DNA from: Meloidogyne chitwoodi
Taxonomy: Eukaryota; Nematoda; Chromadorea; Rhabditida; Meloidogynidae
Length of the DNA stretch: 64,000 bases
Direction: 5' to 3'
NCBI GenBank assembly: GCA_015183035.1
Contig: JACZZP010000008.1
Coordinates: 124,001-188,000, forward strand
Of the stretch, positions 1-12,900 are shown in pieces. Made by a program: the position numbers and the translations under genes. The number at the start of each line of letters is the position of its first letter. Position 1 is the first letter of the stretch. Below the pieces are notes generated by a model. It did no database searches and had not been told where the DNA came from. It was given only the letters and a program-made list of their open reading frames with translations.

Positions 1-3000
1 ACTGTTCATGAACGTTTTGCACAAATAGAGTAAAATTTTGTAATTAAAAAAAATATTTTCAACATCTTTCCCTTCCTTTCACTTTATTCTTTGAGCGTTT
101 ATTCCTATTAAATAATGCAATTCGTTTAAGGGACGGTGTGGTGTAATGGTTAACGACCCCGTCTTGTAATGAAAAAGAATGAGAGGGCGCTGGTTCGATT
201 CCAGCCGATGTCATTTTCCTTCTCCTCCCTCTTTCTTCACTTTTACCAGAGGAAACCAGCCGCTTTACTATTATACATAGTTTTTTAAATTTTTTATTTT
301 AGTGAATCTACACTTTTACAAAACAAAATTTTTGAACTTTTGGATGGTGCTTGTGGTGAAATTCGTGTTTGTTGTGCAGCAGATAAATCTAGAAGTACAT
401 TTGATTGTAATCATGTCTTTATTAGATTGGAATATGATCCAGAAATTGGAAAAAAGTGTACAACAGATTATTGGTGTAGAGCTATTGAAGAGGCAATTAA
501 AAGATGTGAAAAATATTTAATTAAGCATAGAATTACAGGTTTTTTTTTAATTTTTTTGGGGGAGAATATTTTGAATTTTAGGGCCTTTATTTTTCACTTT
601 ATTTTGCTTTTTTTTTTTATTTTTACAAATTTTAAAAAATGAAAAAGGACTGTATTGAATTCATTTTTTTTTAATTTTTAGAAGTTGAAGTTAATTATGA
701 ACAATTGCGTCCTTCAAATAATACTACAAATTCGTGTGTTACAGAATCTCTTCAATTTGAAACTATCAGAATTGTTTATATGAACGAAACGGGAGCAATT
801 CCGGAAATTTGTGTTTATAGAGTATTATATTTTCTAATTTTTTAAAATTATTTTTTAAATATTTTTTTAGATAAATGGAGATAGAAGATTAATTCCTATA
901 GAAAGTGGAGGTCATGCTCGTTTAGCAGGAAAAAGTTCAGCAACTCCACATCACACAATTCAACAGGTTAATGTTCAGAAAAAGCGTTATCAAGCTAATA
1001 AATTGGGAACTACATATGTTTATGGTTTTTTTCTTTTCTTTTTTTTTTTAATTAAATAAAATTTTTTAGATATGCCTATAATGTTTGGAAAAGCTGCTTT
1101 TGATGAATGGACATTTTTTAAACGTTCAGATCCAAAATCTTATTCAACGTATTTTTTTAATATTTAAAAAAAAAATTTACTTTATTTTGCTAATTTTTTA
1201 GTGCATTTGAAATTTTACCTAGTGAACAACAACTTGCAATAAATAATTCTGATGTTAGAAAATTGGCTAAAGGTTTATTCTAATTTTTTTATCAACTTAT
1301 TTTTTTTCCTAAATTTTAGTTTATGAAATGGTTTTGACCTCAGACGATGTAAATGCACAACTTTGTATTATTCGAAACGAAGAAGAATTAAATAGACGAA
1401 TGTCATCTGGCTGTAATGATCGAGGAATGATTGCTTGGGAAATGCAAATTTGGACACCTGATTCACCTAATGGACGTTTTATTGTTTTAATTTCAAATGA
1501 TATAACATTTCAAATGGGTTCATTTTCTATGAGAGAACATCGTTTATATCAAAAGGTTTTTTTTTAGAAAGGGGTTTTTCTTTTAAATTTATGTGATCAA
1601 AATGTCCACAAGTCATATTTTCCCAAAGCTATAATATTTTTATCGTGAAAGGATTATTTTTTAAAAATAAAAGAATTATTTTGAGGCTAAAATCATTTTT
1701 TTTTGCTAAATAAATTAACCAACTAAGTATAGGAAAAATTTCCATAATTTACATAAACAATTTTTCCATAGTTTGTTTTATTATTCTTTTTTTTTTTGAA
1801 AGATGCTCCTTTTATGAGAAAATTTTATATTGCTTGTCGTCTATATCTGTGGGCTTTTTGCCCGCATTTAAGTGAGAAAAGGGCAATTTTAAATTTTTTA
1901 TATTTAAATAATATTTTTAGGCAAGTGAGTATTCCCGTACAAATAAAATGCCTCGTGTTTACATTGCTGCAAATTCGGGTGCACGTATTGGATTTGCTTC
2001 AGATATAAAAAATTATTTAAATATTGTTTGGAATGACGATGATAGACCTGAAGATGGATTTAGATATTTAACTTTGGACACTAAAATTGACCATTCTGAA
2101 GCTATTCTTTCACAGGTTTTTCTTTTAAAATAATTTTTTAAATTAAAAAAACAAAAATATTTAGATTGAATCAACACTTTTAAATAACGGTCATAGACGT
2201 ATTGACGCAATTATTGGAAAAGAAGAAGATATTGGTGTTGAAAACTTGGTTGGTTCAGGTTTAATTGCTGCAGAAACAAGTGCTGCTTATCGCCAAGTTC
2301 CGACATATTGCTTGGTTTTTTTTTTAAATTTTTTTTAAAATTTTTATTTTATTAATAAGTGTGAATCTTTTATTGTTTTTTAGGCTTATTAAAAAATTTT
2401 AATTAACATTAAATATTTAAAAACAGGTTTCTGGGCGTGCTGTTGGTATTGGAGCTTATGTTGCCCGACTTTCTCATCGTATTTGTCAAGTTGAAAATTC
2501 TCATATAATTCTTACTGGTGCTGCCGCATTAAATTCTGTTTTGGGGAGAGAAGTGTACACCTCAAATAATCAACTTGGTGGACCTCAAGTATTTTTTTTT
2601 TTAAATTTAATTTTTTTTAAATATTGTTTATTAAAGATAATGTATCATAATGGAGTAACTCATTCTGTTGCTCATGATGATATGGATGGAATAAAAAAAA
2701 TTCTTCATTGGATAACTTATCTTCCTCAAAAATCTTTTGTGTCAGCAACACAACCATCATCATCATCTTCGGAATTAATTTTACCATCTCCTCCATTATG
2801 TATGTTAAAAGATGACAAGGCTAGAATGGTACACACACAACCAACAAAAAGTGCTTATGATCCACGTTTAATGCTTGACCCACCAGATGGTGGTGGTCTT
2901 TTTGATCGTGGAACATTTGATGAAATTATGAGTGGATGGGCAAAAACTATTATTGCTGGAAGAGCTAGATTAAGAGGACTTGCTGTTGGGGTTTTAGCTG

Positions 3001-4562
3001 TTGAAACACGAACTGTAGAATGTGAAATTCCAGCAGATCCAGCAACACAAGATTCGCAAGCAAAATGTGTTCTGCAAGCGGGTCAAGTTTGGCATACAGA
3101 CTCGGCATTTAAGGTTTCTTTAAAATTATAATAATATTCTTTGAGGTATGGGTGTACTCTTATCCTCAACCACTTTTTATAATAAAAAAAATCTTTACTC
3201 CTCTCAAACGCTCAAAGAGTGTATTTTCTTCAAGAAAATATTCAGTACCTAGAGAACGCCTTTCCTTTTAATTTTTTTCTTTTTTTTAATTTGAATTAGA
3301 CCTTTTGCCTTTCTAATTTGGGTAAATACATTATAATTGGATAAAATTGATGTATTACCAAATATACATGTTTGTGCGTTTTAGAGAAATTTGTTCGGTT
3401 AAATGAACAAGGGGCCCCTTTTTAAAAAAAAATTAATTTTTGCTTTTTTTTACAGACTGCTGAAGCAATAAATGATTTTAATAATGAAGGACTTCCATTA
3501 ATTATATTAGCAAATATAAGAGGATTTAGTGGTGGACAAAAAGGTTGTGTTTTATTAAATTTATAAAATAATTAATTTATTTTAATTTTTTTCAAAGATA
3601 TGTTCGAAATGGTACTAAAATTCGGGGCATGGATTGTTGATGCTTTACAAACGTATAAACAACCAGTAATAATTTATTTACCTCCATTTGGTGAACTTAG
3701 AGGAGGTGCTTGGGCAGTTTTAGATACACAAATTAATCCAACTTGTATAACAATGTTAGCTGATTCAAATAGTCGTGGTGGTGTTTTGGAAGCAAATGGA
3801 ATAGTAGAAATCAAATTTCGTGAAAAAGATTTGTCTGTTTTGCTTAAAAAATGTGATTTAAAAACGGCAAAATTGGACCAAGAATTAATTTTATTATCAA
3901 ATAATAAAAAAGTTTATGATAAAATTGATGAACAACAAAAATTGAAGAAGCAGCAAATACAACAAGAATATGAAAAACGTAAAGAAAAACTTTTGCCTGT
4001 TTGTAGAGCAGCAGCAGTTAAATTTGCTGATTTGCATGATACTACGGCTAGAATGCTTGCTAAAGGAGCTATTCATGTTGGGATAAAAAATTTTTTTAAT
4101 TTTTTTAAATTTTAATTTTTTTTTAAGGATGAAGTAGCTTGGCAAAACACTCGAAATTATTTTTATAATTTACTTTGTGTTCAATCAATAAAAATGCAGA
4201 TGGCTAAAAGTTATTTGGCTGCTTGTACAATTTATTCTTCTTCTTCTTCTTCAACTTCATCTTCCTCCTTTTCTATTGAAGATTTGGAAAAAGGTTGTAA
4301 ATGGGTAAACGAACATTTGGCCAATTGTAAAATTCAAATAAGAAGCCTTGTAAATCCAAAAGACAGGCCTTCAATGGATTTTTCTAAAAGAACTCGTTTT
4401 GTATATTTTTTTGATCAAATTTTGGAATATGCAAATGGAAAAGAATTTGAAAAGGTTTTGGAACAAATTAAGGCAGATTCTCTTCTGAAACAACTTAAAT
4501 TGGTGTCAGCTAATGTAGAGCAGCGTGAACGTTTTGTTGCAGCATTATTAGGGAAGTTTTGA
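1..4562 (+). CDS. pod-2: Acetyl-CoA carboxylase, C-terminal half (5' end outside window)
   Basis: This is the 3' part of the multidomain biotin enzyme that carboxylates acetyl-CoA to malonyl-CoA for fatty-acid synthesis. The window opens in an exon (1-29, frame TVHERFAQI) that splices at 303. About fifteen exons follow with short AT-rich introns. The exons give the end of the central region and the whole carboxyltransferase domain. Diagnostic segments are [11 protein letters not shown] (about 1970-2010), [14 protein letters not shown] (about 2430), GPQIMYHNGV spliced across 2588/2636, [16 protein letters not shown] (about 2960-3005), and [15 protein letters not shown] across 3543/3600. The last exon ends in AALLGKF with stop TGA at 4560-4562. 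The biotin carboxylase and biotinyl domains must lie upstream of the window. C. elegans has one such gene, pod-2. A serine-rich tract at about 4230-4275 looks lineage-specific. The family assignment is very secure; exact exon borders are by eye. Confidence 0.96.
132..213 (+). tRNA. Degenerate tRNA-like sequence (Thr-UGU-like?) in an acetyl-CoA carboxylase intron
   Basis: The segment has a D-arm-like GGTGTAATGGTTAAC and an intact-looking T-arm GCTGGTTCGATTCCAGC (5-bp stem, TTCGATT loop). The anticodon-loop-like CTTGTAA would give UGU. The acceptor arms (GACGGTG with CGATGTC) pair with one mismatch and two G-U wobbles. The anticodon stem closes only if an A-rich stretch of about 15 bases is read as an intron or insertion, and the variable region is then too short. 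A pseudogene or tRNA-derived repeat is more likely than a working tRNA. It lies in intron 30-302, on the host gene's strand. Confidence 0.4.
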
Positions 4563-5977
4563 TTTAAAAAAAAAATTTTTTTTAATTTATTTAATTTTGA
4601 ATTTATTTATTTATTTTATGTATATTTAATTTAGAATTTTATTTATTTAAAAATTTCAATTTTTTAAAATATATATTTTGGCAGAAAATATATTTTAAAA
4701 TCAAATTTTTTATTTTTAGATTTAAGTTTATTCCAAAAAATAATTTATCAAAATATATATTTTGCCAATATATTTACTTTTATTAAAATTTACTTTTAAA
4801 AAAAAAAAATTTTTTATTTTTAAAATTTTATTTTATTGTTGTAAATCCCGGAGAGACCTTTTTTCTATTTTTTGTGGTGCATTTTTAAAAAATTTAATTT
4901 TGTGATTAACTCAATATTTTTTTTTAAGATTTTTATTATTAAATTAATTTTATTTTAAAATTAAAATTATATTATAGTAGTTCATTTGTTCTCTTATTAG
5001 AATAATAACATTCCCCTATTTTTTAAATATATTTTTTATTTTGATTTATTCATGCACACTAATTTTTTGCTTTTATTTTTGTTCAAAATTATTAATACTC
5101 ACATTCACTTAATTGCATCATTAAATCATGCATACAACATTTTATCTTGCCTTTTTATGACAAATTTATATGTATATTAATCTAATTTTGGTATTTAAAA
5201 CTTTTGGAAGGGCTTTTTTAATTTAATAAACATTCTGAAATTTTTTTTCAATGTTTTCCGGAAAATGTAAAATTATTTTTTCAATGTTTTCCGGAAAATG
5301 TAAAAATGTTTTTTTAATGTTTTCCGGAAATTATAAAAATGTTTTACAATATGTAAAACTTTTCAGGAATCTATTGACTTGTGTTTCGGGTTTTAGTGTT
5401 TTCCGGAATGTTTTTTCTTTTTTAGTTTGTACTTCTTTTAATTTTACAATTCTGCCAAAATTGTGATTTTTATAATATATATATATAAATTTATTTTTAA
5501 TTGCCAATTATTCTTGCTTTTATATAAATAATTTGTTCACAGTGCCATTAATAAGAGAAACATTCACTTCATTTTTTACTATAAAATTATTAAATTAAAA
5601 TTTATTTTTTTATTAAAAATTTTTTAATTAAAAAATTTCGAAAATTTTTATAGACAAAAGACTTGTGTACTTTAATTTAACTTATCATATGTTTTTTTAA
5701 AATAATAATAAATATGTCTAGTTAAAATCACAGCCAATCTTAAGGGTATTCCTTTATTTTGTTAAATTTATCTCATTGTGCACGTGTTTTTTTGTTGAAC
5801 TTAAGTGCAGATCCGTGTAAAACATAGGTTGACGCATCATTTTTATTAATAAATGCACTTTTAGTGTTAAAATTTGTAAATAATATTTTGAATATAAAAA
5901 CTAAATTTTTTTTATATGCAAAAATATTATTAAAAGAAAACATCCATTTAATTTTTTCCCTTAAAAAGTTAAAAGAA
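4563..5977. other. AT-rich intergenic region between acetyl-CoA carboxylase and the coiled-coil gene
   Basis: No gene is supported here. Runs of A and T dominate. The only structured part is a short array of TTTTCCGGAAAATGTAAAA-type units at about 5249-5412. A stretch at 5455-5490 contains an AT dinucleotide repeat. Polyadenylation signals for the upstream gene cannot be singled out because AATAAA-like strings are everywhere. Confidence 0.6.
5249..5412. repeat. TTTCCGGAAA palindrome array
   Basis: Three to four imperfect units of about 30 bases, each containing the palindrome TTTTCCGGAAAA followed by TGTAAAA and a T run, end in a diverged TTTTCCGGAATG copy. They belong to a window-wide family of TTTCCGGAAA repeats. 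Confidence 0.8.
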
Positions 5978-8056
5978 ATGCAATTTGGCAATATTTTCCT
6001 TTTAATTTTTATAATATTTTCAAAATATTTATGTATTTTTGGAATGTTTTTAACTCCAGAAAATCGTGTACAATTAAGAAGAACATCTTCTGCTATAGTT
6101 ACGGCTATAGGAAAATCTCCAAAGTTTAAAATGTTTTAAATAAAATAATAAATATATTTTAAGGCAATTAAAATTGATGGTGAATAGTTTTAATAGAGGT
6201 TGTCAAAGTGGAGGTGCACTTATTGTAAGGGAAGCGGATGAAGTTTGGAATAGAAAAAGTAAGTTAAATTTTGATATTTTATAGTTGTTTTTGAGTTTAG
6301 ATTTCCGGAAAATTAAAATGTTTAATACACTTGTAGATGTTTCCGGAAAGTTTTAAATATTTTATTAGATGTTTTAATTTTCAGCTTATGTTGTAAACTA
6401 TAAGGAGTTGGCTAGCAATTTAGAAGAGTTTCAATCAAATGCTTATACAAAGAAATTAGACGATTTTCATAGCTCATTGGTTTCATTAGAACGAGATTTG
6501 AAAAGACACATCTTACCAGTTTCTACTTTAGTGGATGAAATGGTAAATGAATATAATAAGGACGAACAAAATTTGGGTACTATGCAAAACAATATTAGAA
6601 CATTAAAAATTAATATTGAAGGAATACTTTTAAATGTATTAGATGGAGATATGATTATGCTGACTGAAGAAGAAGAAGAAACTGTTGAAGAAAACCTTTC
6701 CGATTTTATACATGAACGAACAATTTATAGAGAAACGGTAAAAGTTTTAAGTATTTATAATTTATATTTCCGGCAAGTTTTAAGTATTTCTGATTTATAT
6801 TTCTGGAAAGTTTTAAATATTTCTGCTTTATATTTCCAGAAAGTTCTAAGTATTTATATTTCCGGAAAGTTTTAAGTATTTATAATTTATATTTCCGGAA
6901 AGTTTTAAGTATTTCTGATTTATATTTCCGGAAAGTTTTAAATATTTCTGCTTTATATTTCCAGAAAGTTCTAAGTATTTATATTTCCGGAAAGTTTTAA
7001 GTATTTCTGATTATTATTCTTACCTATATTCCATTTTACAGGTTCAAGCCTTAACTCCAAATTACAACAAAACTTTTAAAATTTGGTTAACTGAAAAGAG
7101 AAATTTATTAGTACAAACTAAGCTTTGTTATTTAAACAATGATATTCTTCACCAAATAGACCAAATTGATAGATTAAACAAAATATATGAAGAAAATGTT
7201 TTACAAGCCAAAAAATTAATTGGGGCACCAATAAATTCTAATAATTTGGAAGAACAAACATTGCTAGATGAACCAAGTTTTTGGCAAAGAGTTTCTACCC
7301 AATTAGGAAAGATTTCAAGAGAAGTTTATTATAATTTAGCTAAAAATATTCCGACAAGAAAAATTAAAAGAAATCTTAGAAATTGTGCCTATGCAGAGTA
7401 TAAATGGAGAGATATAATTAGATTAAAAAATTCAGTTGAGTCAATTAATCAAGATGTCATTAGAATTAGTAATAATGCTGATTATGTTATTCAAAATTAT
7501 TCGAAAATGACTAAACTTTTAAAATTGTTCAAAATTAAAAAGGATGATTCACATTTAAAATATTTAAATGAGGGTGCTTCAAGTTCTGAAATATCATTTG
7601 CTGATAAAGGTAAAGATAATAAATTTGGTAAAAATTGAAAAGTTTTAATAGGAAAATTCGAATTTTTAGATGAGGAAGTAGATAATTTAAAATCACTATT
7701 AGAACAGGCTAAAAACAAACCATTAATAATTTATTTGATTCATTTTTATGAGAAAAAATATAATCCCAAAAAGCCAAAAACTATAATTATCGAAAATAAT
7801 AAGCTTGAACAATGCAAAGAAATTGTTTTAAAAAATTTGGAAAATATGTTTGATGGACTTTGTGAAGATAAATGGACATCTACTGCTATTACTCTTATTC
7901 TTTCTGTTTGTTTTTTTAATTAAATTAAAAATTTTTTTTTTATTTAATTTTTAGCTTTTCAATATCAGACAGGATTATAGTTCTGACAGATTTCTAAATT
8001 ATTTACTTGATAAACGTGAATTTAAATTTAATGATAGGGAATATTACAGATTTTGA
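5978..8056 (+). CDS. Secreted coiled-coil protein, family not recognised
   Basis: The product starts at ATG 5978 with a hydrophobic leader (MQFGNIFLLIFIIFSKYLC), which suggests secretion. Exon 1 (5978-6123) joins a short exon at about 6164 in phase (KSPKQLKLMVNSFNRG). Further exons start near 6386, 7042, 7669 and 7954, and the stop TGA is at 8054-8056. The body is Lys/Glu/Asn-rich and strongly helical. Residues coded at 6400-6740 and 7042-7610 look like coiled coil, with an acidic EEEEETVEEN segment at about 6668. Few cysteines are present. One intron (about 6737-7041) is filled with TTTCCGGAAA repeats. No catalytic motif was found. It could be a nematode-restricted secreted or effector-like protein, but that is inference. 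The reading frame stays open across every proposed junction, so the gene itself is well supported. Confidence 0.75.
6765..7012. repeat. Tandem array of TTTCCGGAAAGTTTTAAGTATT units
   Basis: About eight imperfect units of 30 to 35 bases carry TATTTCCGGAAAGTTTTAAGTATT with CGGAAA, TGGAAA and CAGAAA variants. They fill an intron of the coiled-coil gene. The family is the same as elsewhere in the window. Confidence 0.85.
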
Positions 8057-8329
8057 AAAAATCATGAAAATAAATTTATTTTTTAATTTTAATTAATTAA
8101 AAAATTTTTTTTCATTTTTGATGCATAAAAAATACACATATTTAATTGTTTAATCAATTTTATCCTTTTTATCCCTTTCTTTTAATGACCTAAATTAAAA
8201 GTTTACCTGCTTTTAATGTTAAAAACCAGTGCTGAAATTTTCGCTGTATTTTATTTAACTATTTTGGCATTTGAAAAAAATATAACGAGAAGAATATTAA
8301 AAGTTTTTTTTTCAATTGTTTATTCAAAA

Positions 8330-9620
8330 ATGTTTAAAATTTTTATTTTTTTATTTATTTTTATTTATTTCACAATTGCTGAGATAGTGGAGAACAATGT
8401 ATTTAATTGTCCAAATAATGGGGAACCCAAAAAAGATGAAACAAGTGGAGAACTTATTCAATGTTTACCTGGTTTTTTTTTAATAATTATTTAAAAAAAA
8501 TAAAAATCAAGGTTGGTCCTCCGAAGCCACTTGTGGGCCAAACTATTTATGTTTTTTCTCTGGATTTAATTATCAATGTTGCCCATCGAACAATGAAAAT
8601 GATCAATTAAATAATCAAAAATTAAAAAGTAAAGAAGAAAAAAATAATAATAATAATGATGAAGATGAATGCCCTGATGATGCTTTAGCTGTTCTCGATT
8701 CTGCTGGGGATATTATGCATTGTGATAGTTCTGGGCGTTGTCCACAGGTCAAACATTGTTTTATATTATTAATTTATGTTTATTATAGACACAGATGTTT
8801 TGTTTTTCTGAAACAGGCGATGTTTCAGAAAGTTCTGTTTGTTGTGAAAACTTTTTTTACAAAGAAAATGAACAAAAAGAACAGAAAGAACAAAAAGATT
8901 TAATTAATAAAAACATTGAAGGGGAAACATTGCACTCAAACATTTTGGATATTTCAACAGAAACAACATTTTTAGAAGAAAACAATTTATTAATTTCAAC
9001 AAAAACAATTAATGAAAAACAAAAAACAACAAAAACATTAGTTACAACTACAACAAAACCAACAACAACAAAACCAACAACAACAAAAACATCAATAAAA
9101 AATGCAACAATCCCAACATTGTTGTCTTCAACAACTTTAATTAAGCTTGAACTTGAAAAAGTTTGTTTGTATTTTTTCAAGTTTATTTTTTTATTTCAAT
9201 TTTGTTTTAATTTTAATTATTTCAAGTTTCCTAAACTTATTGGTACTAAAGAAAGAGAAAACGGCCATAAATACGATATTTATACAAAAGAAGAACAAGA
9301 AAAAAATATTTTAATTAATGGAGATAATAATGAAGATGAAAATGATTCTGCCAAAAATTTTCTCCTTGAACAAATAAAGTAAAATTTTTAATTTTTTAAA
9401 TTAAAATATTAGACACTGATAATTAAAAAATAAATTTATAAAAAAATATTTTAGACAGGGTTGGCCTTACAACGAAAAATTCTATAGAGAACAAGAGCCT
9501 TCAGATGCTGAAGGTTTTATTATTTTTTGAATAAAAATAAGTAAAAAAAAATAAATAATAGATATAGTTGTTCTACGAAGGAAAGGTCGACCAGAAGCAA
9601 TCGTTCATTTTCCAAACTGA
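8330..9620 (+). CDS. Secreted cysteine-rich lustrin-like protein with Thr-rich linker
   Basis: ATG 8330 opens a signal peptide (MFKIFIFLFIFIYFTIA). Exons at 8330-8471, 8512-8744, 8789-9161, 9225-9379, about 9455-9514 and 9562-9620 join in frame and end in TGA 9618-9620. Two cysteine modules are visible. The first has the order C..C.PGW, ATCGPNYLCFF and YQCCP (8400-8585); the second runs ECPDDALAV, HCDSSGRCP, FCFSE and VCCENFF (8668-8860). This spacing, ending in a CC pair, resembles the lustrin-type cysteine repeat common in nematode cuticle and extracellular proteins. Between and after them lie low-complexity Lys/Asn/Glu stretches and a TTTTKPTTTK-type, probably O-glycosylated, linker. The C-terminus ends RPEAIVHFPN. 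The family call rests on cysteine pattern only. Confidence 0.75.
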
Positions 9621-9924
9621 CTTTATTATTATACAAATTTTTTTATTTTTTTTATCTAATAAAACCGATTGTTTCAGTAGAAATAATTAATTTAAAAAAT
9701 AAAATTTTAGTATATCCCCTTAAATTACAAATTTTAATTCAGCAAATTAAATTAAGTTGATTCACATTATTTCTAATTTTTATGATTCATCATATTAAAG
9801 TTAGCAAAATAAATTTGTATACTTTAATAAAATTGTTTTTAAACTAATAAATAGCTGTAAAATATTTTTAATCATTGAAATTCAAAAATTCAAAATCCTT
9901 AATTAATTCATAAAAATTATAAAT

Positions 9925-12900
9925 ATGAAATATTTCAACTTTTTTATTTTTATTTTAAATGCTTTTCATCTAATTTATTTTGTTTCTCAAGATGAAATAA
10001 AAGAGTAATATTTATCAAGTTTTGCAAGTTTAAGTTTAATTATTTTTGCTTAATTTTTTTAAGTTTAAGTTTAATTATTTTTTAAGTTTAAGTTTAATTA
10101 TTTTTTTAAGTTTAAGTTTAATTATTTTTGAAGTTTAAGTTTAATTATTTTTTAAGTTTAAGCTTAATTTTTGCTTAATTTTTTTAAGTTTAAGTTTAAT
10201 TATTTTTTAAGTTTTTAAGTATTGAGTTAGTTATTTAATTCAGAATAAACTAAAGTTTGTACAGGAAAGAAAAGTATTAATTAACTACCAAATTTAAAAA
10301 CTTAAGAAACTAAATAAACTTAAAAAAATATTTAAAAAAAGAAAACCTCTTTGGCTTACCGATGCTAATGGAGAACATAATTTTAACTCTTATCTTGCAC
10401 AAAAACAGTGTGTTCCGCATTATGACTATATTTTACAGTATTTTTATAGAATAGCTTTTAGACTATATCAATATCAATATTGTGGGGGAAGGGGGTAATT
10501 TTTATTTATTTTTTATATTAAAATAAGTATTTTTTTAAAGAATGTTAATTTGTTATGTAGGCCAATTAGGTGATGAAGTAAATGCCCGTCTTAGTTATGG
10601 ACAAATATCTTCAATTCCTTACAGACTTATTAATTTTGATAATAATGAAATAGCCTTTAATTGTGACAAAATGAGAAATTTAAAAAGAAGATTTTGTAAT
10701 AAAAAAGACAAAAAATGTTTAAAATGGACAACTGATCCAAATTCAATAAATTCGACAAATAAAAGATTTGGAAAATATAGCTGGCATGGAATTTGGTTAA
10801 AAACTGATGAAACTGGCAATTTAATAATTAAATTATCTACTAGTAATAGAACGTCTGTTTTTTGTAATAAAGAAAGAGAGAAATTAAAGTTTAGCTACCG
10901 GCAGGCATCGAACCTTCGACCTTTAAAGCACTTGCTAGTTTCTCGCTCACACATAGTCGAGCGCTCTACCGACTGAACCATCGGGGCGACATTTACAATT
11001 TTTCTTTTATAGATCTTATAAGTGTTTTAACTGTTAGCAGCGATCTTCCTTACAATTATTTTTTAATTTTTAAAAATTAAAAAATTTATTTTATTCAGTT
11101 TTATTCTTCCTCGAAACAAATTTACAGAATGGGCAATTTTAAAGCTTTCTAGTCCTTATACTTCACATTGGGGTTCTTTTTTCTCAACAAGTTTTGGTTT
11201 GATTTTAAAATTTTATTAAAAAAAAATATTTATTTTAAAGGACCCGCTAGATATTTTGGAAGAATTGATGATTCTAGAGAATGGTTAGAAGAACAATTCA
11301 AAATATCAATTAAAGAAGATGTTGATGTTAGACAAGAATATTTCAAATTAATTTCTAAAGGAGCCTATTTGTAAGAAAATTAATTAAACAAAACGGCCAG
11401 TTCGGTGCTATTTTAAATTTTTTTATTTTTTAAATTTTTTTTTGGATTTTTTCAATTTTTTATTCCCACTCTTTTAATTTTCAAAAATAAAAAATTTAAT
11501 ATTTTTTAAGGAGCAATTATGCAGGTATTTGGTCTATAGGTTTGGACTTGTTACCCTTAATAACCGAAAACAATTTGTCCTTTTTTGTGTGGAAAGATAG
11601 ATGTTGCGAATTGGAAGCTTGGGTTATTTTATTGAAAAAAAAATTAAAAAAAATTTTCAAAGTTTTTATCTCCTTCAATAGAAAAACCACAAGGAGAAAG
11701 TAGCGAAGAAAAGCAAAAAAGAGAAGCAAGAATTAATTCTCATAATAAAATTCCGGTAAATCGACCTGTACGTATTTCTGAAGGAATGTTAATTTCGATT
11801 CGTGGTTATGTTAAATTTGATGCAAAACAAATTTTTATTCAATTGGAAAATAGATACCGTAATTTAAAAAAATAAAAAACAATTTCAAAAAAAAATTTTT
11901 AAAGCTTTTTATAAGAAAATGGAAGCGATTAGATGGACTGCTAATTGGGCGAATGCAACAAAACCTGAATTTCGATTAGAAAATTTAATTGTAGGTATTG
12001 GGTCTAAGATATAGATATTTGTACAATAGAGTCTGAAATTAAAATATTGTAACCTTAGAGTATAGAAATATTAGAACACTAGAGTCTAGTAAATAAAAGA
12101 ACATTAGAGTCTAGGAAATAAAAAATATTTTGACATTTGAGTCTGTTAAGAAAATACTACTAAATGAAAATTATTGTACAGTAAATTAATAATAAAGGTA
12201 TATTAGAGTCTGAATGAAAAAATAATAAATACAATTTCTCTAGTTTGGCGGAAAATGGAAAGAAATGAATCCAATAAGAATAATAACAACCGGAAACATC
12301 AAACCTTGGAGTTTAACCCGTGGATCAAATTTTTTAATGGAAATCCAGTTTTGGGCAACATATATAACTTTAACAATAAATTGTATTTGGACAATGGATT
12401 TTAGATTTGGTCCAAATGTTAATTTTGCTTTTGAAGATATGTATTTGCTAACAGTTTTGTTTATTTTTTAACAAAAATTTAGGGTATAGTATAGCAGAGG
12501 CCCTAATCGTAATCTAATAAATGTAATACCATTTGATTCGTCTCGACTAGCCGAGTCGAATGGTACCACTCTCATGGTAAGGAAACGTCTATGAACCGAG
12601 ATATAGGCCCCTGAATATTGAAAAACCATAGAGGGGACCAAGCTCAAAACCAAAGGGAGGATCAAGCTCAAAACCAAAGAGGGGACCAAGCTCAGGCGAT
12701 TATCGAGGCTGTTTTACAGTATCTCCACTGAACTATTTTATTAATTGTAATTTTAATGGATAAAGTACGAACTTTGGAACTTTTTTGAGATTTTGCGGGG
12801 GTAAGCTATAATATATCCAAAAATTGTTTTTTTCAGATTGAAGGTTCCAACGATATTGAGCTTGTAGAAAACCTTCAAATTATACCCCCCGATTTTGGAA

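Noticed and set aside
3897..4145. Minus-strand open frame opposite acetyl-CoA carboxylase
   Set aside because: Antisense shadow of a confidently assigned exon.
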